In this document: piece by piece, positions 37,970 to 51,156 of the stretch
How positions within the stretch are numbered: the stretch's first letter is position 1
How the letters are laid out: the number at the start of each line of letters is the position of its first letter
Assembly (NCBI GenBank): GCA_016801845.1
Contig: CM028927.1
Coordinates: 5,170,501 to 5,234,500 of the forward strand
Direction of reading: 5' to 3'
Length of the DNA stretch: 64,000 nucleotides
From: Polydactylus sextarius
Lineage: Eukaryota; Chordata; Actinopteri; Polynemidae
The notes under the pieces: generated by a model
The model's database searches: none
The model's input: only the letters and a program-made list of their open reading frames with translations
Told to the model about the DNA's origin: nothing
Program-made: the position numbers and the translations under genes

Positions 37970-40900
37970 GGACCTTTTTACACACTGGGTTTAGTTTTTA
38001 TTTCCACTTTGACAGTAGTTACTATGTGTTTATTTACCATCATAAACTCTGAACCTCTGTGTTAAAACTATAAAAAAGGTGTAGTTCTTCATTATTGTCA
38101 CTTTATTGTCAAGTCTTTTGTCCATGTCAGGATCCTGTACAATAATTTGAACTGATCCTATGAAGTTAAACTGGGGCAAGTTGGAGTTGATTTACCACTG
38201 TTAAGAACTGAACCAGATTCCAGACTGAGAAGTCAGATACTCAGTAAACACAAATCTTCCTTGATATTACAGACCTCTGGACTGTTCCTAGAGTTGGCTG
38301 TCCAATTATTCAGAATTAGTTGGCTATCATTCTTTGATTTGTTGAAAAAACAGCCAAGAGAGAGGACCGCCAAAACAATTTTGTGCATGCAAAAGACACA
38401 ACTGGTTCTGATTTTGCCAGTAATCTCAATGAGATAATGGAGAATTACAACCTTGATGTAAGAGATCTAATAACTGTGTAATCATACCATAATACAGCAG
38501 TGAGGAGGCTAACTGGGAGCAAATGTACCAAGTTATGGAAGATTCGACTAAAAAATATGGTTAGCACTTTGATGTGTAGCTGAGCTGACAACTGTAGAAC
38601 TTTTTGTACTACTTTGGATTCTGTGGTGGATATGGTGGACCGGATTTAAACCAATGACTCTGTGGTCAAAAATGGCACTGAGGAAAGCCAGTGAATGATG
38701 TTATCTCAAAGACATGGACATCAGCACAGCTGTACACCTTGTGGCAAATTGTCCTGGGATTAGGCAGAAACAAAGCCAAAAAATCAATGTTCCAGGAAAG
38801 AATGAAGGAACAAAAAGTTAAGAGACTAGAGGGTAAATGGCAAAATCAGAGACATATGAGTTTAAAAGAAAAGATGAAAGTTAATTTTTACCTTGCATCT
38901 CCTGACATCTGCACACAGTGCATCACAAACAGATTCAGAAATGGGACTATACCTGTTCCCAAACACTCAAGAAGCCCTGCAGAATCCAACACCTCCTGAG
39001 GTTGTGTTCATATGACAGTGGGAAAGTCAATTCAGAGCCAGCAGAAGTAGAACAATGATGACTATTTACCAGTTCACGGCTGAATCACATAATACAATAG
39101 ATATTCAAATTAGTCAGGAATAGACAACGTACCACAATGTTGCAAGAGAGAATTACTGATCTTATGGTCACTGTGGTCAAGGCAGAGAGAACACAGGAAG
39201 TGGACTTGGAGAGAATTAGTAGTAAGAATTTACCCTGATTGACTCAACTCTTAATAGAGGTAATGGAGCATCATGTGCCAGTGAGGAAAGGGAGATGATG
39301 AGTTATGTAAGGCTTTTATGGAAAGAAATGAAGCAAAAGTTGCTGCATCTAAGTCCAAATTAGATTCAGATAGTGGCAGAAATGAATATTTAAAGGTCTC
39401 CATCATGATGCACTTGAATGAAATCATAAAAAAGAAAGTTTCATTTTAGAAGAATGCAATAAGAAATTGAAAGAAACGATAAAATTAAAACACTCAAATT
39501 CTATGGAGAGTCTTTGCAGTCAGTTTTGTGAATGGTAGAAGGTGCTCATTGACTCAACTTTGCTTCAGAACAGTCACCGCATCATTGACATTATTGTTGT
39601 TATTGTGATTTTAAAAAGAGAGAGACTGCTTGTTCTTAATTCTGTAAGACTCTGTATTCACACACACACGCTCCCAAATACATTTCACAGCTCACGTCTA
39701 TTTTTAGTTGCAAATGAGAGTGAAATCCTCGCACTGTTGAGCCCTGCTAACCACATTCTGGCTCTGGCTCTGTACTTAACACGCAGACATGAGAGCAATA
39801 CAGTTATTCTCATCTCACGTGTGCGTGCCAGCAGAAAGGTACCTTGTGCACATTGGTTGGATCTGAGGGCTATTTTGACTGTGAGGAGCTGGCAGAGGTA
39901 GATGTGTCCCCTTGGATTTCAAGTGGAGCAGGTCTGAGAGGAAATACCACTGGCACCGAGCGAGGGCAGACATGCCTCACCTCTGACAGTCTGGATAAAA
40001 CACTTCTGTTGTGAAATGTTTGGTTCAAAGGAGATAATGCCATTCATGGTGTTTTTAGTTTAAAGTGGTTTTAAAAGGAAATGTTAAAAATAAATATACT
40101 ATTTACATTACAGTGTTTATTTTGAGAAAGAGAAATTTTAAGTAACCACTGTTGTGTGCTTGCTAAGTTGACAGATCATCCAAAAAAAGTAATTTTCCTC
40201 TATTTTAACTGTAGCGTGTCAGCCATGGCCAGTTCAGTATCCAGTTTTGAACTCTGAACATCTGTCTTGGTTAATTCATGAGGTATCCACTGAACAACAA
40301 CAACTCATCAACTTCAGCGCTGCTGCAGGTCGAGAGCAGATCAAGGAGGCGGCGGTGGCTGACGGCACGTAGCTTCAGTGACAAGAGTGGGGATTTCTGA
40401 AAGCAATCCCCAAAGGTTCTCTATAGAGTCTGGAGTGGCATATCACATTGCCCTCCTGCCAACCCCATCCTCTGTTTCCTGAGCACATTCACACACACCC
40501 AGACAGGAGAGGCCCTTGAAGGCCTTCCAGCTTTAACATTTGGCCCATCTGGAAATAATTAAAGAGGGAAAAAAGGCAAATGAGTTGGTCAGACCAATTT
40601 TCCCAGAGTTCCATGAGACCCACCCTAAATCTGCAAGGTTTGTACTTTTTTTATACAAGTTTTTCCCCACAATCCCCTTGTCACACCATTCCTCCTCTGC
40701 TGGTTCCCTCCACTACATCACACCATCCGTTTCATTTCCGGGTTCAGTCAGGGTTACCCCTCAGTGAATATGTTGTACAATAATCAGCTCTGTAATTATC
40801 TGTATCTACTTGTCTTACATAAATTAACTACTACTTAAAAACTACTTATCTTACATAAATCACACAGGCTATTTGTATGAAAGGTCATTCTCATTCAGGT

Positions 40901-41380
40901 GCAGTGGACTGGTTTGAGCTGAGACTGGACCTAAGGCAGTAGCTCCCGCTCTCACTGGACTCAGGGAGCTGTAAAATACAATATTTTGTACTTAACAACA
41001 GGTAAATGACAGGTCAACAGATCAGCATGTTGACAGGTACATGATGATCTCCAGTTTATCAGTTCTATTAATCCTCCTTAATTCACTTTAGGCCAATATT
41101 GTAGTGCTAGATTTTATTTTAGAATTTTTCACTTGAAATTATGCAGTAATTAATAATGCAATAAAATGTAGCACAATTAATTCATGATTTAATGACCAGA
41201 AGAAGACTAAATAGATAAGTATGTTTTATTTCAGGCCAGCAGAGTTTTTGGTCTTAATCTGGGTCAATGTTGTTTAGATGTGAAAAAAGCACCGTTCCCA
41301 ATGCTCACTTTGAGAACTGGTGGAGCCCCCTATCAGAGAAATTCAAACTAGTTTTACACTAATAGTTCAACATTGTTTCA
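37970..41380. other. Intergenic, no gene recognised
   Basis: It contains several modest open frames (for example 39542-39901, plus, 119 codons) without recognisable domains or supported splice sites. A possible degenerate transposase-like stretch near 38380-38560 is discussed in the findings. Confidence 0.4.
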
Positions 41381-41387
41381 AAATCTG

Positions 41388-41423
41388 CATGAAACACTTG
41401 CAGTACCCTGAAAGTGTTTCATG
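41388..41423. repeat. 12-bp inverted repeat
   Basis: CATGAAACACTT (41388-41399) and its exact inverse (41412-41423) are separated by 12 bases. A TTCAA/TTGAA pair flanks them further out and a poly-A run follows. Possible fold-back element. Confidence 0.85.
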
Positions 41424-42439
41424 ATTGAAAAAAAAAAAAAAATGATGATTTAAATGATTTATACTCTTATGCATATTTGTTTTTTCTTTTAAATTTCTTA
41501 TCATTTGTGTCATCTGCACCACCTCTCCCCCCTGTGGTAAATTTAGGTGAAACTTTCATTGTAACTCTCATGTACATGTATCGTTGCATTTGGAAAGTTT
41601 TGTGATTTTTGGAGACTGAACTTTTTTCTAACGTTTTATTTATTTTATGGGCAATACCCATGTATCATGTTCACCAAGTCGGCCATGAACACATATTATA
41701 GACATATTACAGTATATACATGCATGCATGTCTAATGTGAGGAACCACCATCATAATCATCCCAGTTGCCTGGGCTCTGGATGATGGGGTGGATGTAGGG
41801 GATTTTTCCAGTTGTGGTGGTCGGTGGCCTCGTTTTCAATCGTTCTGTCTTTTGTTCATTTAGGTGGGACACCAAAGAGGAGGAGGAAGAGGTTGACCTG
41901 TGGGTGGAAACATACCAGCTCCCATGCTGAGCAGCCTTCAGCCCCTGTAGGAGGGAGCCCGTTCATTAGTTCAGTTTTTCTTTTTATCTTTTCTCTTTAT
42001 TTTTTCTCTGTCTTTCACTTCTTTTTTAGCTATTTCTGTTTTGGGTTAACCCCAACATTTCTTTAGTTGTCAGTGGTTGCAGACAGGCCTGGTCACTGCA
42101 TACAGGCTTTAGAGTAAAAAAAAAAACTATTATAAACTATATAAAAACTATATAATGATGATGACGACGATAGCAACGATTATAAATCAGACCTGCAATA
42201 ATACAGTTTGGACGAGATAGTGGTACAACCAAATTTACCTCCACTAGGCTGGACAAAGATAAAAATGTAATTATTATCCCATGAAGAAAACATTTTCATT
42301 CTTATTTTCACATACTGAGGGTAACCAGAGTAGAATGGAACAACATTTAGAGTGTGTATTTAAAGAAGATGCAGAGATGACAGCAGTCAATGTAGATGCA
42401 GGGTTTTGGTCATCCTTTTAATCCATGTTAATCTGCATC

Positions 42440-42790
42440 TTTGTGAGAGCATATCATTAACATTAAGCATTCTCCAGCCCCTTACCGTAACAAGTCTTGT
42501 TCTAATTCCAACCCTAAAACCAAATTTTATAAAGCAGTCTTTATCATTAGGTCCCCACAAACCTGTTGGACCTCACACAAGAACAGTAGTAACCCCTAAC
42601 TGGTCTAACCTTTATCTAAACCTGACCTTAATCTTAACCAAACCTCAAATCATGTCTTCACCTTAAACTTTTGTTTTTTACATTATGGGGACTTGTTTCT
42701 TGTCCACATAAGGGAGACAGGTCTCTATAACGGAGTGTGTAGACAGGTTTTAGTCCCCACAATTTAGGAAAAACATGTACACACACATAC
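42440..42790. repeat. Interspersed repeat with GTCCCCACAA words
   Basis: TAGGTCCCCACAAACCTG, multiple CCTAAC/CTTAACC words, ATTATGGGGACTTGTTT, GACAGGTCTC and TAGTCCCCACAATTTAGG form the arrangement of a common dispersed teleost repeat that is partly self-complementary. Recognised by eye. Confidence 0.5.
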
Positions 42791-44784
42791 ACTCTCTTTC
42801 TCTGCATCATCAACATGACCTGCATCTGCAACCTATTAAAGTCGTTAAACATCCATGACTGAATCTTATGGAAAATATTCCACAAGACTTGAGAATGTAA
42901 ACAAAACACAGTGGGGGAATTCCCATGTTGTGTTGGTTCTTATCAGTCAGGTGGTATGATTATCCACTTCACTGCAGTCTCACAACACATATGTACAGTT
43001 TAGAAGTTACAGATAGAACCAGAGATCCAAGCAGGAACTCTGCTCTGGATACAATTGATGTGAGTGAGCAGCTGTGTCTGTACCTACCACAGTCTGGATC
43101 CTACATTGTGTGTTTCTTGTTGACTATGCTATGTGCAGCTGTAGTATGTGAAATATATATTCCATATGCTGCAGTAAAATAGTTGGCAAAAATGTGGTTT
43201 TCACATCACTGTAATATAATGCGGTCAGATCATAACACTGAACTCCTTGTGGGTGGTGTCAGATTTGATGTTTTACATTTTTTCCATCATTTTCAGCTGC
43301 TATTGAGCTGGTGAAGCAGAGGGATTCAATTCAAGACTGGACATTAGCGCAGAGTCCTGCCATCCCTCTGCTCCCAGTCACATATCCATGTCAATTACTC
43401 AACCAGACAGTGAGTGAGGGGGGAAAAAACCTGCGACACCAGAAACCTTGTGCTAGTTACAGTCCAGAAATGCAAGCTGCCCCAAGTTGTCAAACACCAG
43501 AGCTCTTCCTCCTCATGTACCTTTGTGAGACTGAAACACAAAAGGGGGATTGACTCTGGCAGCAGTGAGCTGCACCAATTACCTGCTCTGCACGAAGCTC
43601 AGCAACATTAAAGACAGACCGATGTGATAAAATTAAGAAACCACTCCAAGACCATATTAGAGCTCTTGGTCTTACTTAACAATAGTTGACTGTACTATAC
43701 AAAAGTCCAGTGGTTATATATACATCTACATGCATTATCTTTATGCATGTGATATCATGCAGGACAGACAGCTGACTGTTGTCCCATCGTTAGGGCACAA
43801 TTAGATCAATCCTATTCTTTTTTAGCTGTCAAACAGAATTAGGATCAAAATGACTGGTGTTGTTTCAGTTAACAGGACAAAAAAAAAGAACTTAAGAAGA
43901 CAGGAGGGGATGCTCCTACCCATACAGTACTGCAGAGGAGCTGGCCTTCAGTAATAATGGAGATCACTGTTTGATGGAGGTGAAGGGGATGTTGCCTTAG
44001 TTCCTGGTGAATGGGCAGCTCCCAGCAGGTCACATTTGTAGAGGATATATAGGAGTGAAACTAATGACTTGTTAATTCAATACAACTATAAAATATGTGC
44101 ACCTTGACGAATATATACTAATATCTGGGCTTCTGGTGTGTATGGATTAATGGATGATGCAGAGGGAATTAATGTAGGACACAGTCATTTAAATAAGACT
44201 TTTCTTTTCCATTTGAATGTGTTGCTAGATTTCCTTTTAACTGATTGTCCTACGTGCTCCATCCAAATTTCAATAAATGTGGGACACACCTTGTTGATAC
44301 TATAAAGACTTCCATTGTTTTTTCATGGTGCCCACGGGTGAAATGCCTCACGGTCGAGACGTTGTGATAACACCATTTTGTGAGGACAGTTATGACGATA
44401 CTGTAGCTGACTAATACTAATATTACAGTTGACTAATATTCTGACCATCTATGAGCTGTGAAAGAACATGTGACTCATCAGACCAGGTCACCTTCTTCCA
44501 TTAGTCTGTGGTCCAGTTCACCATTTCTCCTTAGATGGTACAGTCATCAAGTGAGTCATTTATTATATTGATAAACCTATGCATAACAATGGAAAACAGT
44601 AGGGCTGTCTTGCCCTTTGCTTGGCCTCTTCTGGAGTTAAAAGTTTAAAAGTTGTGGTTGTGATCTATTGTAGTTTAGTTTTTAACAAACTCAGTTATGA
44701 ATGAGTTAATGTATCCTTAGTGTCAGAGACATGTAGACGCTCAGAGGGAAAAAACAGAATTGATGACAATGGTCTAGAGAAGTA
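42791..44784. other. Intergenic, no gene recognised
   Basis: AT-rich sequence between the dispersed repeat and the probable stx12 3' end. No supported exon. Confidence 0.45.
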
Positions 44785-45580
44785 TTAAAAGACTTCAAAA
44801 CATTTATTATGAATACTGTCAGGAGTCATAAAAATCATTTTTTTAAATACTTCTTTTGAAGAATGGAGTTTCATCTGTGACATACTATCATCATTTATCA
44901 TCCATAATGTTCTTAGCAGAATATAACACAGCACTTTGTAATATTTACAGACATGGATTTCATTTATTATAGGCAAAATGTTAAGTTCATTTTACAACAT
45001 GTATAGTACAACCACATCTGCCTTCACCACCGGAAGTCAAACAATCCCCACGTATGAATGTTACTATGAAGGCCAAGAGTCACAGCCCAGCTGCTTTACA
45101 GCAGCAGCTTCCCTATGACAGGTAACAAAAAATAATTTACATTTCCTAAAAAGCAGAGATTCATTTACTTTATCAAGCTGTGTTTTTTTTTTTTTTTTAT
45201 TTGGATTTTTTCCTGTTCTAAAGTAATTCCCGATAACATTTTACAGTTGATATACAGTGACAGCTAGTGTTAGCGCAGTAAATAAGACAAGAAATTAATA
45301 AAGTCAAATTATGGAATCTCAGATCTTACATCATCCCCCCCTCAGTCCAACATCCTCGCCTTAATCTCTCTTTAAATGTTTTCAGATATTTTACACAAAT
45401 GGGCTTGATCAGATCAGTGGAGTACGTTTTCCACGCTGACTCTGAGGAAATGCACTCTGCTGACAAAAAAATGATCGGCCTCTTCTTGCTCTCTTCACTG
45501 ATTCCAAGGAAGTACTTGCGGGTGTGAGGGGGCAGAGTAAAATATAGCAGTGACACGATGTTTGTTTGTGCATGGTCAGC
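44785..45580 (-). other. Probable 3' UTR of stx12
   Basis: Downstream of the stop codon two AATAAA hexamers occur on the minus strand, at 44963-44968 and 44803-44808. They give alternative 3' UTRs of roughly 0.63 or 0.8 kb. The stretch includes a T homopolymer near 45183-45201 and no other gene. Confidence 0.5.
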
Positions 45581-48500
45581 TCACTTAGAAGCTTGCCAGA
45601 TGATGATGCCGAGTATAACGAGCACTATGGAGCAAACCATGGCAAGAATACACATCTTCTTTCGAGACTTTTGCTGCGACAATGAAACAAAGAGAGCGTG
45701 GGGTTACAGACAGGAACTTTACCCACTGGTAGGGCGTCATGAGTGAAGGTTTACAGACTCACCTGGTAGTGACTGGCTCGCTGGAGCTGCTCTGTCCCTC
45801 GTTCTACGTGAACTTCAGCATTCTCTACATTTGCCTCGATGCTATCTGCAGGACAGAACATAACAGAGACGCCAGTTAAACCCTTAACAGGACGATAGTT
45901 GTAAGATGTGTGATGTAAAAGATGAAATAATTATGTTTAATACAAAGACAGAGGCATTCCATCACCCAAGTTTCAAAATAATAGCTCCATAAAAATACAC
46001 TACTCCAAGCTCACATACAAAATATCTGTGGTGCCCCCTGGTGGCCATTTTAAGATAATAGTATAAAATTGATAGAACATAAATATCTACCACTGAAGTT
46101 GGATATTCAGTCAAGCTCATTGGTTTCTGGCCCAATGCACATGTTTGAAAATGGTAGCGCTCCTGATTGAGCAATAAAACAATAAAGTTTTACAGACATG
46201 GTTCAAAAGTTGGTCTCTACAGACTGTCTGACCACAGCCAATTTGAACCCAACAAGTCCATATGGACAGGTGGTTAGAAGTAGGAAGATAGTTGACTTCT
46301 ATAATTCTTCTGTTCCAGAATAACAATGATTTCACTTTCTACTGCAGAAATGTTCTTGTAAACAGAAAGCTGCCTCACAGGTCTAGAGATAATTCTCTAA
46401 TCCTCAACATTTAGTTGATTCAGCCTAAGCTGCCAGGACCCTATGGAGAGGCTAAGTCACGTCCATCTACTTCCGGTCCATGGGTCCTCTGATCGTAAAA
46501 ATTATGAACTAGCGTCTATGAGAGAGAAAAAAAATTCTGGTCCCGTTTGAAATGTGTCATGGTTTTTACATATGATGTTTGTGAATGTTAAAGATAATTT
46601 TTGACATGGAGAGAGCACTGCTGTGTGACAGGCAGCAAATGTTATTTAAGGTTTTGTGTGAGACCACGTAGCGGACTACAACGCTCGCCTCGCAAAATTT
46701 ACGTCACCATCAAACTCTGACAGCTAATGTTAGCTTAGCAGCTAGCTACGCAACCTAGGAAAATATCTCACCTGGTGAGTTTTATCACCTACTCTTTGTT
46801 CTCTCTTCAGCCAGGAAGAGAGGGGGAAAAAAATTCAGTGAAAAGTTTGCAAGGAGAAACTGTGACGTGACATCACCTACGCGACTATTTGGTTTGTAGT
46901 CGAACCAGTTACATATTTTCAGAAGCATATAAATCAACAATTACACCACAAACATAGCCTTGACTCACACTAATAGTTATCATTTAAATCAAGATATAAC
47001 ATATGTGCGATCCAGGGTAGAAGTCAAAGTGGATCGGAAAATAATTTTCATCTTTTCATTCACTGCAATGTAATTTTTTTCTTAAACCTATTGCAAATTA
47101 AGAAGGCCATCGCTCTGTTTTTTCAAAAACTGTAAAACTATTAAACCTATCTCCTCCCACAGTTTTTGCTCAATTGACACCAAACGTGCTACAGAGCATC
47201 TTCAGACTGTCCTACACAAACGATCCGCACAGGTTTTTGATTCATCAAAAATTGAGCCTAAAGTGCATAAGAATGTTTGGCTGTAAACTGTATTTTAAAC
47301 ATATACTTGCAAATTTTTGCTTCATACGTTTTCAATGTTCATTTAAAAAAAAAAGAAAATATCAGAATTTTATCTTATAAACTGAATTTTTTACAGCATT
47401 TTGAATTTTGTCAATTTAAAAGTGTTTTTTTAAACATCACTTTTTTCACTTATGGGGCCAGTAAATCATTTTTAAATCTCCATGCTGTCTAGATGCAATT
47501 TGTGTATTTTCAGATTTTTGTCTTAATAACTGAATTTTTGACAGCTGTTTGAAATCTGCCTTTACACACTAACAGCTGCTGTCTTGCACACAGGTGACTG
47601 ACTGGCTTAGCCAATTTGTGAAGCTACATGTGACATTTCCACTTGCTAATTAGCTTAGTGAGGTAGAGGATGATTCTTGGTGTTGAAGATTTTGAGTTCA
47701 AATCTTGAGCAAGAGTGCCACCTTTCATCATCTTGCTCAGAATTGCCTAATTTTGCTTAAAATTGCTCAGCCCCAACCACTGCTGCGCAGCAGCTGTAAT
47801 TTAGTTTTTGCTTTCTCGTTGTGATGTAAGTGCATAAACTAAGGTAAACATTAAAATGCAATGATTTTCACTGGTGCACTGTTACTACTGGGTAATGGTT
47901 TACAGTAAAAAATGAATAAATAAATAAAAATAAAAAATCCAGGACCAGCTGTTTTGACGTGCCTTGTCCACTTGTGTCACTTTGAAAACTTGTCAAACTT
48001 ATTATCTTGCAGAGCCTTGAAACAACAATCCCAGAGCTACTCACCAATCATTTCTCCCTGATCATGGATCATCACTGCTATGTCTTTAAAGATCTGGTTT
48101 ACATCCATGATGTCAGACTGAAAAGGACAGAAAAAGCTACAATCAGCCGTGGGAGTTGTGTGTATGTATCATGACATTGTAGTAAATTTTAGTAGAGACC
48201 AGTAGCCACGGGGTAGTCATAGCCATATTAAGTAGTGGCTTACCTCCAGCTGTCTGATGTTAGTTTCTCTTTCTTTGATGAGCTCCAGATCTTCCTCTGT
48301 GATGCCCACTTCCTCTGTCTGGGTGGTCATCTTTCCCCAGTCCTCTTGGCTTTAGACAAACAGGACAACATGTAAAGACTTGGAGTAGTGTGTGTTAACA
48401 TGTAAAAGTGATCCCTCTTCCTGCATGTACAATGTTCACTTTCTCAGACTTGTCGCTTTCATTTCCCCTTGAGTGGGTGGTGTGAATGTATGAAACTATT

Positions 48501-50513
48501 ATTTTTAAAGCAGTGTTTCCTCTACTATTATATACCATGATGTATATACCAGGACAGCACGAACAACCTGCAAAAGTGAACCTTTTGCAAATCAAAACAT
48601 TATTATAGCACCTTGAATATAACAACAAATGAATGATTGACAATTAGACAAGGAAACTGAATAAATCAGAATCACTTACTTGTCAAAAGAAACCAGCTTG
48701 TCATCACGAGAACTGTCTTCCGCCTGAAAGAGAAGGAAAACCCCACTAATGCCAGAATCAAATCAGAAGTAAACAAATCAAGACATGACTCATTTGAATA
48801 TTATGTGTCATCACTACTTTCTAATTAATGCAGCCATCTTCAGTCCTGTGGTGAGGAAAAAAAAAAAAAAAAAAACCAACGCCTTCTTACCGATAGGCGG
48901 GATCCTGCTCTCACTCTGGCAACCGACTCCTTTTCCCTCTCTGCTGCACGCCGCTGGACTGCTTGGAAATTGTTGAGAGCTGCTGAGAAATCATTCATCA
49001 GCCGGTCCCTCTGGATCTTTTGCTGCCTCTGGACACCACAGAGCATAGGGAGGCGAATAGTAAGAGAGCAGCTGGAAAAACTAGGACAGATTGTCTTTAG
49101 TTTTCTGTCTAGAAGGTAAAAAGCATGATCATTTAGATTAAGATCAAGTGACTGACTTGAAATACTCCCTTCTTTGTCATGCCACACTTCCCTGCAGAGT
49201 GTCCGTCTTCTAATCTTTTGTTTTTTTTCTTCTTTAACACCACTTGGAAATCTCTAATCATTTGTGTGTGGGAGCCTCTGTGCAAATTCTCTCCTTTAGT
49301 TAACTTGGACAATTAAGTGATGCATCCAACTACACATTAGTAGAAATTGACATGTAAACTCATTCACCTTGTATCTGTTTCACAGTCACACAAATCCACA
49401 AACTGCATCATCTTTGATAACAGCACCTTGCTGAGCCAGCAAAGGAAGTAAGGTAATGAGCCGTGACCGAGTTAAATTGCAGCCTCTTGGCTATTAGTCA
49501 CCTACAGAGACTTTGCTCTCAGCTGATATTCAAACGCTATTTACTCATTTTCTATTGTTACATTATAGAGGCTAATGAACCACAAGAGTTGTTTGAGGTT
49601 ATACTATAATGGTGAATGTGGGGAGTAAAATTTACAGCTTTATTATGACACGGCTAAAAAAATTGACTTCTTCTGATGTTAAAACATTCCAATAGCACTG
49701 CAGCAGTTGTAAAATCATACACATTTAGTGCAGAAGTTGGAGTAACGGTTAATCGCTTTCACTTCCACATCAATTTACGCTAATGATGACAAACGCTGAC
49801 TGACACTCACTTGCTCTGAGGGTGATGAAGACAAAGGGATTGATCCCAGCTCTTTTAGGTGCTTGTTGGTTTCTTTTGCCAGTTGATTAGTGTAGTGTTG
49901 AATCTGCTGCCTGTGGAAACACCAGCACAGTTGTGTTGGTCTACAACCAGAGTTCCAGACTATATACCATCCAACATCCTGCACAATTGAATTACACTGC
50001 TCTAGGACAGGTGACAACACAGTGTTGCAGTGCATCTGTAATTTCAATTTACAAATCTGGGATATTTGCAACTGTTCACGACAAACAGAGGCATCCAACC
50101 AAAACTGAAATAGTTTGTCTGAGACAACATGGGAGTCAAAGGAGACGAGCTTGATACATACAGACGATCCTGAAGTTCACTGGTGTCCTGTCTGGTCTCA
50201 AGCTGGTTCACCATGCTCTTGATCTGAGCAGCTGTAGCAAGAACGAGACACAGAGATAAGTCTCAGTCTCGTTATGGCAGAACTCAGTGTGTATACATAT
50301 GGTACAGTCATTAAAACTTGAGCCAAGTTTATTTGTAGATCACAGTCTCAGTGTTGGTGCAAACCAGAAAAGCCACAAACTATCCCATCCTTGAGGAGCA
50401 TCAATACACTTACTGTTCTGTGAGATCTTATGAATGTCTGAGCTGCATGTTTGTATGAGGGAGTTGAAGTCATGTGAGACGGGGCGGTAACTCTCTGCTT
50501 TGCCGTATGACAT
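45581..50513 (-). CDS. stx12: Syntaxin-12, endosomal Qa-SNARE (9 coding exons)
   Basis: Coding exons on the minus strand are 50414-50513, 50162-50231, 49811-49910, 48891-49028, 48680-48723, 48244-48349, 48045-48117, 45763-45845 and 45581-45673. All are joined by GT-AG sites in phase, giving 268 residues (human STX12 has 276). The start MSYGKAESY and blocks such as [37 protein letters not shown]-like [18 protein letters not shown] and KSRKKMCIL match STX12 better than STX7. Residues 1-140 form the Habc region. The SNARE helix is about 173-235 with its zero-layer glutamine at Q206 (HDQGEMID). A C-terminal membrane anchor spans about 245-264 and ends [11 protein letters not shown]12 (syntaxin-13) drives fusion in recycling endosomes. 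Intron 9 (45846-48044) is the longest and contains a promoter-like CpG-rich patch and a SINE-like copy. Confidence 0.96.
46032..46045 (-). promoter_or_regulatory. CTCF-like motif in stx12 intron 9
   Basis: The minus strand reads CCACCAGGGGGCAC, a full match to the CTCF core consensus CCASYAGRKGGCRS. Occupancy cannot be judged from sequence. Confidence 0.5.
46640..46880. promoter_or_regulatory. Promoter-like CpG patch in stx12 intron 9
   Basis: A local cluster of CpGs carries TTACGTCACC (46699-46708), TGACGTGACATCACC (46863-46877) and GCTAATGTTAGCTTAGC-type words. Good donor sites lie on both strands at its centre: CAG|GTGAGA on the minus strand ending at 46772, and CTG|GTGAGT on the plus strand after 46774. 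It resembles the CRE-bearing stx12 promoter and could be an internal or divergent promoter. Confidence 0.3.
47644..47720 (+). repeat. tRNA-derived SINE head
   Basis: An A-box-like TAGCTTAGTGAGG (47651-47663) and a B-box-like GAGTTCAAATCT (47694-47705) sit at tRNA-like spacing. A weak T stem can be drawn, but the acceptor arms do not pair, so this is a degenerate tRNA-like repeat rather than a tRNA gene. Confidence 0.45.
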
Positions 50514-50554
50514 GTCTGCTGGAATGAACCTTTGCCCTTAGAGATGAAATTGAT
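50514..50554 (-). other. stx12 5' UTR part of exon 2
   Basis: A splice acceptor (TCGGCAG on the minus strand) ends at 50555. Exon 2 therefore starts at 50554, 41 bases before the ATG. The non-coding first exon lies about 600 bases upstream. Confidence 0.7.
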
Positions 50555-51156
50555 CTGCCGACAAAACACAAACAAAACGGGTTTTAATTAATTAAAACGA
50601 CCATTTGAACCATCAGTGAAGCTGATGTCAACTCACTGCCACACTAACAGATACCGTTAGTCTTACAGATACGTGATCACCACACTGACTGAGTAGCTTA
50701 GTCACTCTTTCTACGTGTCACAGTCCGTTTACAGTCTGGGATCAACGAGGATTTCAATGTTTTATTGAGGGAAGAGATAAAGGTATATTTACCTAAGGTA
50801 GGATAACAACTGTTAGCTTGCTAACAAGTTAGCCTGCTATCGTCTAACTAGAAATAAGAGATAACGTAAGACAAGTGATACTTGTCAAGCAATTGTGCAA
50901 GCGTCGGTTAGCATGACTTGCGCAAACGATTATGAACCATGTATTTAACTCATTAAACTAAACTATCTCCCTGTGTTCAGACACACAAGCCCACGAGAGG
51001 TAGAGAGTCTACCTGAGCTCAGCTGTTAGCTTTCTGGCTAACTGACGTTAACTTGTCAGTTTGACAAACTCGTTCAGGATAAACTTCCAGACCTTAAAAA
51101 GCTAAATCTGCTCTACGCCAGCTAACTCTTAAAAGACACAACGATGTAATACTTAC

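Noticed and set aside
39542..39901. 119-codon open frame on the plus strand
   Set aside because: No family resemblance and no supported splice sites; includes a CA run.
47644..47720. Functional tRNA gene
   Set aside because: A and B boxes are present, but the acceptor stem does not pair; treated as SINE-like.
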